A stretch of DNA of 64,000 bases from Micromonospora yangpuensis (GCF_900091615.1 NZ_FMIA01000002.1:4340001-4404000); one strand, 5' to 3'. Counted from the stretch's first letter, positions 8,847-20,020 are shown. Notes: generated by a model from the sequence alone, not told the origin. Numbers and translations are program-made.

Positions 8847-8893
8847 CCGGCCCCGCCGGACGCGACCGACCAGGTCGCCTCCGGCGGGGCCGG
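8847..8893. terminator. Bidirectional hairpin terminator
   Basis: A 14-bp outer stem (CCGGCCCCGCCGGA with its complement at 8880-8893) encloses a second 6-bp stem (GCGACC/GGTCGC). It lies between the convergent beta-helix and CBM2-like genes. Confidence 0.8.
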
Positions 8894-8903
8894 CCGTACG
8901 GGA

Positions 8904-9650
8904 TCAGAACCCGACGCAGTCGGCGCCGTTGACGGTGCAGGTGACCGGGCGGGTGGTCGAGCCGGTCCGTTCCAGGTGGAAGCGCAACGACACAGCCGCG
9001 CCGGGAGCCAGTTCCGCCCCGCCGGTGTAGCTGAAGACACTGCCGGTCATCTCCGCCCGCCCCTGCTCGGCGCTCTCCACCCAGGCGGTCACCAACCGTC
9101 CCTGCGGAAAGACCAGTCGGGTCCGCCACTCCTCGGCCCGCGATCCGGTGTTGGCCAGCCGGACCTCGGCGATGAACGCGTCGCCGTAGCTGTTCATCAG
9201 CTGGTAGGTGCCGGTCACCGGCGAGCGCCTGGCCGGCGGGGTGGTGGCGCGTGCGCTCGGACGCGACGGCTGCGTCGACTCGGCCGGCGAGGGCACCGGA
9301 GACGGCGGCGGTGGCGGTACGGCCGTCTCGGTGGGCGGCTCCGGCGCGACCTCCAGATCGGTCGAGCGCGGCGAGAGGCCGGGCACCACCGGCGGTGGCG
9401 GCGTCGGCGCGACCACCTCGGGCGTCCGGGGCGGCTCACCCTCCGACGGCGGTAGCGCCGGCAACGACACCGTGCTGTCCGCGGAACCGAAATACCCGTC
9501 GGCGTCGGGCCCTCGCCCCTGCGCCGAACAGAAGGCGACCACCATCAGCACCATCATCACGATCACACCGGCGGACACCACGATCCACGGTGAGGACGCG
9601 ACAGCACCGCCACGAACCGAATGCTGGGTACGACGCCGCATGCCGGACAT
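8904..9650 (-). CDS. Membrane-anchored protein with C-terminal CBM2-like domain
   Basis: A 248-residue protein. A basic N-terminus is followed by one transmembrane segment at about residues 22-42 (VVSAGVIVMMVLMVVAFCSA). Next comes a long Pro/Thr/Ser-rich linker (about 55-145), then a ~100-residue C-terminal domain resembling a family-2 carbohydrate-binding module (conserved Trp residues, terminal pair TCTVNGADC). No catalytic domain is present. The ATG at 9650 lies 3 bases after GGGGAGG; the ATG three codons later is 12 bases away and equally possible. It may display a polysaccharide-binding domain on the cell surface (inference). It is convergent with the beta-helix protein. Confidence 0.7.
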   Translation of the reverse strand: MSGMRRRTQHSVRGGAVASSPWIVVSAGVIVMMVLMVVAFCSAQGRGPDADGYFGSADSTVSLPALPPSEGEPPRTPEVVAPTPPPPVVPGLSPRSTDLEVAPEPPTETAVPPPPPSPVPSPAESTQPSRPSARATTPPARRSPVTGTYQLMNSYGDAFIAEVRLANTGSRAEEWRTRLVFPQGRLVTAWVESAEQGRAEMTGSVFSYTGGAELAPGAAVSLRFHLERTGSTTRPVTCTVNGADCVGF

Positions 9651-9875
9651 AAGCCTCCCCGGTCCGTCCTGTCCGGAGAGCGTAGCGATCAACGGCAATG
9701 TCGGAAAGTACCGGGGTCATCCCGGTGGGTTTTCCACCACCGTGCCGGCCGCGATCCGTGCTCCACAGTGCCCGGTACGGCCTCGACCGGCTCGTGGTGC
9801 GCGACGCTCCACACCGGTCGGCCGGTACGGACCGCCGACCCACCGGCGGTCCACGCGGCGCGGTAACGATAGCGC

Positions 9876-10592
9876 TCACCGGGGCGGGATGCGCACCTCG
9901 ATCTCGGCGCCGAGTCGGGCCGGGCCGGCCAACCCGAGGTCGTCGCCGCTCCAGAAGCGGCCGGGGTCGTACCAGTTGGGCCGGCGCCCCTCGGGCAGCA
10001 GTCCCATCGCCTCGTAGGTCACCGCGACCACCTCGGCGCAGTACGCCGTCTCCAACGCCCGGTCCGACGGCGCGGCCGGATCGTCGGCACGACCCGGAAC
10101 GGGAGCGGGGGCCCACCGCCCCGGCAACGGCAGCCGTACCTGCGGCACCCGGCCCCGCGCCCAGCGCCAGGCGAGCTGGGCGGTGGACGGGAACGGCGTA
10201 CCGTCCAGCCGGGCCACGGTACGCAGCGCCGCCTTCTCCATCTCGGCGTCGGCGGGCGGTTCGAGCTGACGCAGCCAGGCCCGCTGGCCGTACCGGTTGG
10301 CCCAGACGCAGACCGCGTCCCGCAGGTCGTGCAGTTGCACACCCCGGTGGTGGGTACCGGTCCACATGTCCGGCAGCGACCGGCCCAGCTCGGCGTGCCA
10401 CATCAGCGGCGGCATGTCGTCCAGCACCAGCGCCATGCCGACGTGGTTGACCGGACTGTTCGTGGTGAGCTGGATGGCCCGGTCCGGCACGCTACGTCCG
10501 CGGAACACCCAGACGTCACCGGTGCGACTCAGCTCCACGGCCTCGTCCAGGCTGATGCTCGTGCCGCCCCGCCGTCCGCTCTGCTCGCTCAT
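9876..10592 (-). CDS. Permuted papain-like protein (YiiX/C92-type)
   Basis: A 238-residue soluble protein. A histidine comes early in NHVGMALVL (about residue 49) and a cysteine late in AYCAEVVAVTYEAMGLLP (about residue 190). This is the reversed His-then-Cys order of circularly permuted NlpC/P60-like (YaeF/YiiX) amidases. The start of the fold (GDVWVFRG ... RAIQLTT) also fits. Such proteins hydrolyse lipid- or peptide-linked amides or thioesters; the substrate here is unknown. No signal peptide is seen. The start codon nearly abuts the divergent small membrane gene, so the two promoters must overlap. Confidence 0.6.
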   Translation of the reverse strand: MSEQSGRRGGTSISLDEAVELSRTGDVWVFRGRSVPDRAIQLTTNSPVNHVGMALVLDDMPPLMWHAELGRSLPDMWTGTHHRGVQLHDLRDAVCVWANRYGQRAWLRQLEPPADAEMEKAALRTVARLDGTPFPSTAQLAWRWARGRVPQVRLPLPGRWAPAPVPGRADDPAAPSDRALETAYCAEVVAVTYEAMGLLPEGRRPNWYDPGRFWSGDDLGLAGPARLGAEIEVRIPPR

Positions 10593-10599
10593 GGGGGTC

Positions 10600-10612
10600 T
10601 ACCCTAGGCGGA
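10600..10612 (+). promoter_or_regulatory. Candidate -10 element for leaderless transcript
   Basis: TACCCT at 10600-10605 stands 6 bases before the ATG at 10612, the spacing of a -10 box to a transcription start at the A of the start codon. No Shine-Dalgarno is properly spaced, so leaderless translation is plausible. Confidence 0.4.
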
Positions 10613-10782
10613 TGCGGCAAGGAATGCGGTGGTGGAAGGTGCTCGGTCTGGCCGGTATCGCCGGGGTCGCGGCCTCCGGCGTGGTGATCGCCCGGGCGGA
10701 GCGGCGGCGTCGGGCGTACACCCCGGAGGAGATCCGGGCCCGGCTGCGCGACCGGCACGCCGAGGCCACCGCCGACGAGTAG
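10612..10782 (+). CDS. Small single-pass membrane protein
   Basis: A 56-residue protein with a basic start (MRQGMRWWK), one hydrophobic segment at about 9-28, then a highly charged tail (ARAERRRRAYTPEEIRARL) that should be cytoplasmic. It belongs to no family I can name. The compact membrane-then-helix layout and normal codon use argue that it is real. An alternative ATG lies at 10624. It is divergent from the permuted papain-like gene. Confidence 0.55.
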   Translation: MRQGMRWWKVLGLAGIAGVAASGVVIARAERRRRAYTPEEIRARLRDRHAEATADE

Positions 10783-11317
10783 GGCAACCAGGCAAACGTA
10801 CCATTTGGGCGTTTTGTGGGGTTTTGGGGTGTCGGCGAGTGGGCCGGGCCACCCGGCCGGCGGAATCGCTGCCGGGGGCGGGGCGTTATACCTGGCATAC
10901 CCCGGGCGCTCCACCGCCCACCGCAGGCGCTCCACGGGCTGCGGCACGGGGCCCGGAAGCCACCGGGCACGCGATCCCGCGGCCCACGGCAGCCGGCCGG
11001 AATGCCACCGGCCCCCGGGTCGTTACATCCCCCGGACCCCGAGCGACCGGCGCCCAGCACACCGGATCGCAGCCGGCCGGAATGCCTCCGGCCCCCGGGT
11101 CGTTACATCCCCCGGACCCCGAGCGACCGGCGCCCAGCACACCGGATCGCAGCCGGCCGGAATGCCTCCGGCCCCCGGGTCGTTACACCCCCCGGACGCC
11201 CGAGCAGGTCACCACGAGATCGCCGGGTCGTCCCCCCTAGCTGAGACATCCCCCGCCAGCGCCCGCGTCACCCCCGGCGCGCGGTGCGGCACACCCCCGA
11301 ACAGAGAGGCACACATC
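10783..11317. other. Intergenic region with long direct repeats
   Basis: 535 bases between the small membrane gene and the C39-like peptidase. It contains an 80-bp tandem repeat (listed separately) and a G/T-rich stretch at 10805-10840. A long open frame crosses it and joins the peptidase in frame, but it shows no protein-like composition. Confidence 0.6.
10989..11200. repeat. 80-bp tandem repeat, about 2.7 copies
   Basis: Units start at 10989, 11069 and 11149 with GCAGCCGGCCGGAATGCC and run 80 bases. The first two differ by a single base change and the third is cut short near 11200. Each unit contains complementary CCGGGT/ATCCCCCGG stretches. The block lies 120 bases upstream of the secreted peptidase gene. 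Confidence 0.85.
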
Positions 11318-11977
11318 ATGCGTACCGATCTGCTTCGTAAGACCGCTCTGACCGTTGCCGGCCTGGCCCTGACCGGCGGCACCATCGCCGGCCCGGTGAC
11401 CACCGCCATGGCCGCCCCCGCCACCACCACCGGCGTCGCGTCGGTGCAGGCCGACCGCAAGCCGGCCGGCGAGCGTCAGCTCAACGTCCGGTACGAGGCG
11501 CAGCCGAACTTCTACTACTGCGGCCCGGCCGCCGCGCGTAACGCGCTGAGCGTCCAGGACAAGGTCATCGACATGGACGCCATGGCCAAGGAGATGGGCA
11601 CCACCGAGGCGGGTACCGACTCCGTCAACGACATCACCCCGGTGCTGAACAAGCACAGCGGCAAGGACGCGTACCGCAGCGTCGAGATCCGCAGCAGCAA
11701 GGCCGACGACAAGCAGACCGACACCCTGCGGGCCGACATCGTCCGCACCGTGGACAACGGCCGGGCCGTGGTGGCCAACATCGCCGGCACCGCGACCGAC
11801 ACCGACGGCACCGTCCACTCGTTCGAGGGTGGCCACTACATCAGCGTGGTCGGGTACTCCGACGACGGCAAGACGGTGACCATCGCCGACTCGGCCAACC
11901 CGGACCAGGCCTCCTACCGGATGAGCGTGGACAACCTGGCCGACTGGATCGCCAGCCGCGGCTACGCGACCTCCTGA
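11318..11977 (+). CDS. Secreted C39-like (papain-fold) peptidase
   Basis: A 219-residue exported protein. The ATG at 11318 follows GAGAGG by about 9 bases and begins a clear signal peptide (residues 1-32: basic start, hydrophobic core, AMA-A cleavage). The mature part has the C39_2/papain-like catalytic triad: Cys in NFYYCGPAAARNAL (about residue 67), His in GGHYISVVGY (about 171) and Asp/Asn in IADSANPD (about 190). It is not fused to an ABC transporter and there is no bacteriocin precursor next to it, so it is probably a stand-alone extracellular protease or transpeptidase. Confidence 0.8.
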   Translation: MRTDLLRKTALTVAGLALTGGTIAGPVTTAMAAPATTTGVASVQADRKPAGERQLNVRYEAQPNFYYCGPAAARNALSVQDKVIDMDAMAKEMGTTEAGTDSVNDITPVLNKHSGKDAYRSVEIRSSKADDKQTDTLRADIVRTVDNGRAVVANIAGTATDTDGTVHSFEGGHYISVVGYSDDGKTVTIADSANPDQASYRMSVDNLADWIASRGYATS

Positions 11978-11992
11978 CCCACCGCACACCAC

Positions 11993-12027
11993 GAGCGGGC
12001 CGACCCCACACCGGGGTCGGCCCGCTC
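11993..12027. terminator. Bidirectional terminator overlapping the dedA stop
   Basis: A perfect 15-bp stem (GAGCGGGCCGACCCC) with a 5-base loop. Its right arm overlaps the stop codon of the convergent dedA gene. Confidence 0.85.
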
Positions 12028-12784
12028 AGCGTTGCGCGTCGGCACCCACCGGGTCTGCGGCCGGCGGGTCAGCGGCCGGCGGATCGGCGGCCATCGGGGC
12101 GGCCGCGTCGGCGGCCGGCGAGTCAGCTGCCGGCGAGTCGGCTGCCGGCGAGTCAGCCGGGTCGGTCTCGTCGGACGGCTCGGGGTTGCGGGTCCGGCTG
12201 CGCAGCCACCAGGTGCCGCCCAGACCGACGAGCACCGCGACAGCCAGGGCGATCCAGGAGAAGTCCTTGAGCCAGTGCTCGGCCACCCGCCCCAGGGTGT
12301 AGATCAGGTAGGTGGTGCCGAAGGCCCAGACCAACCCGCCGGCCGCGTTGGCCACCAGGAACCGGCGGTACGGCACGTGCAGCATGCCGGCGAGCGGGCC
12401 GGCGAGGATCCGCAACAATGCCACGAACCGGCCGAAGAAGACCGCCCACACGCCGTACCGGGCGAAGGTCCGTTCGGCCTGGGCCAGGTGCGCCGGCCCG
12501 AGGTGCTTCGGGAACCGCCGACCCAGCCGGTCCAGCAGCGGCCGGCCGCCCCGACGGCCGATCGCGTAGCCGACCGAGTCGCCGACGATGGCGCCGAACG
12601 CGGCGAAGCTGGCCAGCCAGAGCGGGTCCACCGCCCCGGTGGTGGCGGCCAGCAGCGCGGAGCTGACCAGCACGATCTCACCCGGCAGCGGAACGCCCAT
12701 GCTCTCCACGCCGATCACGCCGGCCACGATCAGATAGATGGCGGCCGGCGGCAGCGCGGCGAGCCAGTGTTGTACGTCGACCAC
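12026..12784 (-). CDS. DedA family membrane protein
   Basis: A 252-residue membrane protein of the DedA/VTT (SNARE-associated) family, linked to lipid scrambling and membrane homeostasis. The diagnostic features are present: the early GVESMGVPLPGEIVL segment, the GDSVGYAIGRRGG loop, and the FFGRFVALLRILAGPLAGM motif with conserved acidic and basic residues. Four to five hydrophobic segments lie in residues 1-200. The last ~50 residues are a low-complexity tail of PAADSPAAD and PPAAD repeats not typical of the family, probably cytoplasmic and dispensable. The GTG start follows AAGGGG. Confidence 0.85.
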   Translation of the reverse strand: MVDVQHWLAALPPAAIYLIVAGVIGVESMGVPLPGEIVLVSSALLAATTGAVDPLWLASFAAFGAIVGDSVGYAIGRRGGRPLLDRLGRRFPKHLGPAHLAQAERTFARYGVWAVFFGRFVALLRILAGPLAGMLHVPYRRFLVANAAGGLVWAFGTTYLIYTLGRVAEHWLKDFSWIALAVAVLVGLGGTWWLRSRTRNPEPSDETDPADSPAADSPAADSPAADAAAPMAADPPAADPPAADPVGADAQR

Positions 12785-12908
12785 GACCCACCCCTTGCGA
12801 TCCGGCCCCGAACCCTACCCGCGCCGACGGCCGGGTGAGTGCCCGATAGCGGACCGGTCGGCGGTGGTGGATCATGGCTGCACCGCGTGCCACGGGTTGC
12901 GTCCTTAA

Positions 12909-12928
12909 CAAGACGGACGTACGGTTTT
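12909..12928. promoter_or_regulatory. Putative AcnR operator upstream of acnA
   Basis: CAAGACGGACGTACGGTTTT matches the near-palindrome in front of the TetR gene at 17 of 20 positions. It lies 108 bases upstream of the acnA start. It is inferred to be the site through which the AcnR-like protein represses aconitase. Confidence 0.6.
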
Positions 12929-13036
12929 GTTGGAAGCGGGAATCGGCGGTAAGTGTCACCTAACCGGGGCGTCGCCCCGGGCGGTGCGACAGACTGCCTA
13001 GGACTACTCACGGTCGCTGGTGTGAAGGAGTACGAC

Positions 13037-15895
<2,859 letters not shown>

Positions 15896-15915
15896 CCCGC
15901 TGACCCCCCGGTACG

Positions 15916-15957
15916 CCAGCAGGGCCCCTCGTTCGCGAGGGGCCCTGCTGGTTTTTT
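15916..15957 (+). terminator. Intrinsic terminator of acnA
   Basis: A 16-bp perfect stem (CCAGCAGGGCCCCTCG) with a TTCG tetraloop is followed directly by TTTTTT. This is the most canonical intrinsic terminator in the window. Confidence 0.95.
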
Positions 15958-15964
15958 GTCCCGC

Positions 15965-16564
15965 TCAGCCCGCCCGGCTCTCCCGCAGCTTCATGGCGTG
16001 TTCCATCAACGTGATCAGCACCTGCTTGCCGGACTCCCGCTGGCGGGCGTCACAGAGCAGCACCGGGACGCCCGGATCCAGGTTGAGGGCGGCCTGCACC
16101 TCGTCGAGCTGGTAACGCCGGGCCCCCTCGAAGCAGTTGACCGCCACCACGAACGGGGTGCCCCGGCGCTCGAAGTAGTCGACCGAGGGGAAACAGTCGG
16201 AGAGCCGGCGGGTGTCGGCCAGCACCACCGCACCGATCGCCCCGAGCGCCAGCTCGTCCCAGACGAACCAGAACCGGTCCTGCCCCGGCGTACCGAACAG
16301 GTAGAGCACCAGGTCGTCGCTGATGGTGATCCGACCGAAGTCCATCGCCACGGTGGTGGTGGACTTGTCCTCCACCCCGGAGAGGTCGTCGACCGCGACG
16401 CCGCTGGCGGTCAACACCTCCTCGGTACGCAGCGGTTTGGTCTCGCTGACCGCGCCGACCATCGTCGTCTTGCCCACCCCGAAGCCCCCGGCTATCAGGA
16501 TCTTGATCGCGGTGGGTAGCAGGGGTGCCGCGTCCGCGGCCGGGTCAGAGTGCCCGTAGTCCAT
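15965..16564 (-). CDS. cvnD: Conservon small GTPase (CvnD-like)
   Basis: A 199-residue Ras-like GTPase. The P-loop is GGFGVGKTT (about residues 25-33), the switch-II-like motif is FGTPGQDRFWF, and the AVNCFEGA segment stands in for NKxD. Last gene of a three-gene conservon; its ATG at 16564 overlaps the end of the DUF742 gene by 20 bases, so the two are co-translated. Conservon GTPases work with roadblock and DUF742 proteins, usually downstream of a membrane sensor kinase (CvnA), to control development or secondary metabolism in Streptomyces. No CvnA gene is present here. Confidence 0.88.
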   Translation of the reverse strand: MDYGHSDPAADAAPLLPTAIKILIAGGFGVGKTTMVGAVSETKPLRTEEVLTASGVAVDDLSGVEDKSTTTVAMDFGRITISDDLVLYLFGTPGQDRFWFVWDELALGAIGAVVLADTRRLSDCFPSVDYFERRGTPFVVAVNCFEGARRYQLDEVQAALNLDPGVPVLLCDARQRESGKQVLITLMEHAMKLRESRAG

Positions 16565-16931
16565 GGAGAACCGCCTCGAGGATGCTGTCGTCAGGAAGGT
16601 CGGCGGGGATGAGTGGCTCCCGGACCTGGACCAGGCCACGGGCGACCAGGTCACCGAGGAGGACCCGGACCGCCCCCACCGGCAGGTCGAACTGGGCGGC
16701 GATCTCGGCGACCGAGCACACCCGCCGGCAGAGCTCGATGATCGCCAGGTGCTCCGGCCCCAGCCCTGCCGGGGCGGGCGGGGCGGCGGGAGTGGTCATC
16801 ACCAGCGAGATCAGATCGAAGGTGCCGGTGACCGGGCGGCCCCGACCCCGGGTGACCGCGTACGGGCGCACCACCGGCCCCGCCTGCTCGTCGACCCACC
16901 GGTCGTCCCACGATCCGTCCGCAACGGCCAC
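16545..16931 (-). CDS. cvnC: DUF742 protein (CvnC-like)
   Basis: A 128-residue protein with the DUF742 signature: RPYAVTRGRGRP near residue 22, then a winged-helix-like C-terminal half (EIAAQFDLPVGAVRVLLGDLVARGLV) and an ILEAVLHGL ending. It lies 6 bases after the roadblock gene and overlaps the GTPase gene. In characterised conservons this component associates with the GTPase and sensor kinase. The GTG start is the first codon after the upstream stop. Confidence 0.9.
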   Translation of the reverse strand: MAVADGSWDDRWVDEQAGPVVRPYAVTRGRGRPVTGTFDLISLVMTTPAAPPAPAGLGPEHLAIIELCRRVCSVAEIAAQFDLPVGAVRVLLGDLVARGLVQVREPLIPADLPDDSILEAVLHGLRAL

Positions 16932-16937
16932 CGTGGA

Positions 16938-17360
16938 CTACCGCCCGTCGGCGGGCAGGTCGAGGCCCCGGGCCGGTGAGTTGACGTACTTGCCGACCCG
17001 GGTCACCAGCATCGCCATCTCGTACGCGATCAGACCGACGTCGGCCTCCTCACCGGCGAGCACCGCCAGGCACGCGTTGCGCCCGGCCGCCGTGACGAAG
17101 AGGAACGAGGACTGCATCTCGATGATCGTCTGCTGTACGTGGCCGCCACCGAAGCGCTTGCCGGCCCCCCGGGCCAGGCTCTGGATCCCGGCGGCCATCG
17201 CCGCGAGGTGCTCGCCGTCGTCGCGGCTCAACCCCTGCGAGGATGCCATCAGCAGCCCGTCGGTGGAGAGCGCGACCGCATGCTCAGCCTGCTTCACCCG
17301 ACTGACCAGGTCGTCCAGCAGCCACGTCAGGTCTGCGCTCGGAGCCGTCTTCTGCACCAC
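16938..17360 (-). CDS. cvnB: Roadblock/LC7 domain protein (CvnB-like)
   Basis: A 140-residue protein that is essentially one roadblock/LC7 domain (LTWLLDDLVSRVKQAEHAVALSTDGLLMA through LVTRVGKYVNSP). In conservons such proteins act as partners or activating proteins for the adjacent small GTPase. First gene of the B-C-D cluster; the GTG at 17360 has AGGA about 6 bases upstream. Confidence 0.9.
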   Translation of the reverse strand: MVQKTAPSADLTWLLDDLVSRVKQAEHAVALSTDGLLMASSQGLSRDDGEHLAAMAAGIQSLARGAGKRFGGGHVQQTIIEMQSSFLFVTAAGRNACLAVLAGEEADVGLIAYEMAMLVTRVGKYVNSPARGLDLPADGR

Positions 17361-17768
17361 TCGTCGTCCTCTTCTCCCCGGCTGGTGTCGCCGTGCTCGT
17401 CTCGGGCTTCCCCACGTACCCAGGGCGGTCGCACCCGCCCCGCGGTCGGCTCAACGCGCCATCGGTCGGCGGTGCGGCCTTCCCGGCGGACCGGAGCGTC
17501 CACCGGCCACCAGTTCGGTGCGGACGGACCGCACCCATGCCGTACTCCATTATGGACCGCCGGCCGAGACACCGGTCCGCCCGGTCCCGGCGAGCGGGAT
17601 CGGCGATGGCCGACCTTCGGGGTTCCCGGCCCCGACCCCCGCAGCCGCCCGACCGGTGGACGGTACCCGTTCCGGGTTTCGGACGGGTGCACGGGCGACG
17701 GTACGCCGGACGGGCGGCCTATCCGGTCCGGGCGACAGTGGCCGGTGTGCTGTGCCACGCTCAGGGGC
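17361..17768. other. Intergenic region where a CvnA kinase would be expected
   Basis: 408 bases between the divergent conservon and DUF2630 genes. No remnant of a histidine kinase can be recognised in either strand, and no strong palindrome or promoter was identified. Only composition-driven open frames cross it. Confidence 0.5.
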
Positions 17769-18014
17769 ATGGACGACAGGAACATCTTGAGGCGCATCTC
17801 GGAGCTGGTCGACGAGGAACACCGGCTCCGGTCCACCGCGCAGGTCAACGAGGCGGGCACCGCGGACGAGCAGGACCGGCTACGGGAGTTGGAGGAGTCC
17901 CTGGACCAGTGCTGGGATCTGCTGCGCCGACGCCGGGCCGCCCGGCAGGCCCACGGCGACCCGGAGGCGCAGGGTGCCCGGCCGGTCTCGGAGGTCGAAC
18001 GCTACCTGCAGTGA
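17769..18014 (+). CDS. DUF2630 family protein
   Basis: An 81-residue highly charged, helical protein. The pattern MDDRNILRRISELVDEEHRL at the start, LDQCWDLLRRRRAARQ in the middle and SEVERYLQ at the end is that of the DUF2630 family of small actinobacterial proteins of unknown function. The ATG at 17769 is preceded by CAGGGG at short spacing. No membrane segment. Confidence 0.8.
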   Translation: MDDRNILRRISELVDEEHRLRSTAQVNEAGTADEQDRLRELEESLDQCWDLLRRRRAARQAHGDPEAQGARPVSEVERYLQ

Positions 18015-18121
18015 CGTCCGCCGGCTCGGCGCTGCCGCGTCCGCCGGTGGGCGCCGGGTGGCCCGGACCCGAAGATCGGTTTCCGGGCCACCCGCGCCCA
18101 ACGGATGCCGGCCACCCGCGC

Positions 18122-19057
18122 TCAGCGGATGCCGGCCTCCCTCAGCAGCAGCTCGGTCAGGGCGGCCGGATCGGCGGTGCCGCCGGGCAGTCCCCGGGCG
18201 GTGAACCAGGCGGCGACCACCCGGACGTCGCGGGCCAGGAACTCCGGGCCCTGCGGGTTGGCCACCACGTCGACCACCTGCGGCAGATCGATCATGACCA
18301 GTCGTCCGTCGTGCACGAGCAGGTTGTACGGGGAGAGGTCGCCGTGGGCGTACCCGACCCGCGCCAGCACCACCAGGGCGTCCACCAGCTGCTGCCAGAG
18401 CGCCCGCAGCTCCACCGGCCCGGGACGCAGCTGGGCCAGTCGCGGCGCGGCGTGGCCCTGCTCGGCGTCACCGAGGAACTCCAGCATCAACTCGGTGCCG
18501 AGCACCTGCACCGGGTACGGGACGGCGATCGTGCCGAACTCCGCGCCGATCCGCCAGAGCCGACCGAGCGCGTCGAACTCGGCGGCGGCCCACTGCCCCG
18601 CTATCAACTGCCGGCCGAAGTCGGTCCGCCCGGCCATCGCCCGGTTCTCCCGGGACCGGCGGACCCGACGGCCTTCGAGATAGCCGGCGTCGCGGTGGAA
18701 GAGCCGGTGGTTGGCGTCCCGGTAGCGCTTCACCGCCAGCAGGCAGGACCGGTCGGTCCCCGGCACCGCCCGGCGGAGCAGGTGCACGTCGGCTTCCTTG
18801 CCGGTCTTGAGTACCCCGAGTTCGGTGTCCCGGGCGGCCGACTCGGTGACCACCCAGTCGGGGTACGGCTCGGGGCCGTGCACGGCGGTGTCCCAGGACG
18901 ACCACCGGTCGCCGGTCTGGGGATCGGGCTCGTCGCCGGGGTCGGCGGTGACCGGTGGGGCCGGTCGACCGCGCTTCAGGAGGTAGGGCTCGTCGTCGTC
19001 GAAGCGGCTCCGGCCGCGGGCACGGCGCGGCTGCGCCGGTAGGTCATGTTCACGCAC
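18122..19057 (-). CDS. RIO-type serine protein kinase
   Basis: A protein of about 311 residues with an atypical RIO kinase fold. Visible motifs are a glycine-poor loop and lead-in GVLKTGKEADVHLLRR, the catalytic lysine in LLAVKRYR, the catalytic loop YAHGDLSPYNLLVHDG (with Asp and Asn) and the metal-binding MIDLPQVVD. The ~65 residues before the domain are charged and disordered-looking (DDDEPYLLKRGRP). The GTG at 19057 is a best guess; several in-frame starts lie further upstream and none has a strong ribosome-binding site. Archaeal and eukaryotic RIO kinases act in ribosome assembly; the bacterial targets are unknown. Confidence 0.82.
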   Translation of the reverse strand: MREHDLPAQPRRARGRSRFDDDEPYLLKRGRPAPPVTADPGDEPDPQTGDRWSSWDTAVHGPEPYPDWVVTESAARDTELGVLKTGKEADVHLLRRAVPGTDRSCLLAVKRYRDANHRLFHRDAGYLEGRRVRRSRENRAMAGRTDFGRQLIAGQWAAAEFDALGRLWRIGAEFGTIAVPYPVQVLGTELMLEFLGDAEQGHAAPRLAQLRPGPVELRALWQQLVDALVVLARVGYAHGDLSPYNLLVHDGRLVMIDLPQVVDVVANPQGPEFLARDVRVVAAWFTARGLPGGTADPAALTELLLREAGIR

Positions 19058-19274
19058 TTGTCTGGTGATCCCTTGATCGAGGCTGGTGGGGACGGACGGG
19101 AAGAGCCTGCGAAAACAGCCATGACCGACCTCCTCTCCACTCGACCGGGCGTCACCCGGGCACGTGCCACACGCGCGCCGACCATCCTCACCGCCGCCGG
19201 AGCGGACGGTCAACCGATTTATCCACCGACCGGTCGGTTGCGCGCTCCGGCACCTGCGGCCGGCCGCCCGGCGG

Positions 19275-19919
19275 TCAGCTGCCGAGCACGACCGCGACGG
19301 CGGCGATCAGGCCGTCGACGACGTGGGTGGGTGCGAACCGGGAGTCCGACCAGGTACGCCCCCGGTGCAGCCAGACGCTGGGCAGCCCGACCGAGGTGGC
19401 TCCGCCGATGTCCGCCTCCGGACCGTCACCGATCACCCAGGCTCCCCGCAGCGGCATCCGGACGCGTTGGGCGGCGAGCGCGAAGATCCTCGGGTTGGGC
19501 TTGCTCACCCCGGCCTCCTCGGAGATCACCCAGTCGGCCACGTACCGGTCCAGCCCGGTGCGCCGGATCAGGGCCTCCTGCTGGCGTACCACGCCGTTGC
19601 TGACCACCACCGGCAGCCAACCGGCGTTGTCGGCGATCCGCAGCGCGCACGCCACCAGCGGGTCGAGCCGGGTGTACGACAGCGCCCCGTCGTGCAGCTC
19701 CTCGACCAGGTCGATGGAGGGAATGAGCAGGCCGTAGCGGTCCCGGATGGCGTCCGCGACGTCCCACCGGTCGGTCAGCCCGTCCGCGTCGATGGCGACC
19801 AGCCAGTCGATGTCGCCGGGCGGGGCACCGACGGCGTCCAGGAAACGCTGTCCCCAGGTACGGAACGACCCGGCCCGATCGAGCAGGGTGTTGTCCAGGT
19901 CCAGCAGGAGCAGCGGCAC
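19275..19919 (-). CDS. HAD-family hydrolase
   Basis: A 214-residue haloacid dehalogenase-superfamily phosphatase. All four motifs are visible: DLDNTLLD (nucleophile Asp7 and general acid Asp9), VVVSNGV (Ser), SKPNPRIF (Lys) and GDGPEADIGGA (metal-binding acids). The helical cap inserted after motif I marks subclass I. Substrate unknown; small phosphorylated metabolites are typical. It is transcribed away from the TetR gene. Confidence 0.88.
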   Translation of the reverse strand: MPLLLLDLDNTLLDRAGSFRTWGQRFLDAVGAPPGDIDWLVAIDADGLTDRWDVADAIRDRYGLLIPSIDLVEELHDGALSYTRLDPLVACALRIADNAGWLPVVVSNGVVRQQEALIRRTGLDRYVADWVISEEAGVSKPNPRIFALAAQRVRMPLRGAWVIGDGPEADIGGATSVGLPSVWLHRGRTWSDSRFAPTHVVDGLIAAVAVVLGS

Positions 19920-20020
19920 CCGCCGAAGGGTACGGGACCACGCTGTGTCATGGACAGGGCCGGTTGGCCCACCGTGGCGCTGCGGTACCGCCGCGTACCA
20001 CCCCGGTCACCCCAACGCAC

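Noticed and set aside
10989..11200. Possible CRISPR array
   Set aside because: The 80-base units are contiguous with no unique spacers and no cas gene is nearby.
10805..11317. In-frame N-terminal extension of the C39-like peptidase
   Set aside because: It would encode the 80-bp repeats and place the signal peptide internally. The ATG at 11318 has a ribosome-binding site and starts a normal signal peptide.
19058..19213. N-terminal extension of the RIO kinase
   Set aside because: Composition is that of non-coding sequence, with no ribosome-binding site at the ATG at 19213.
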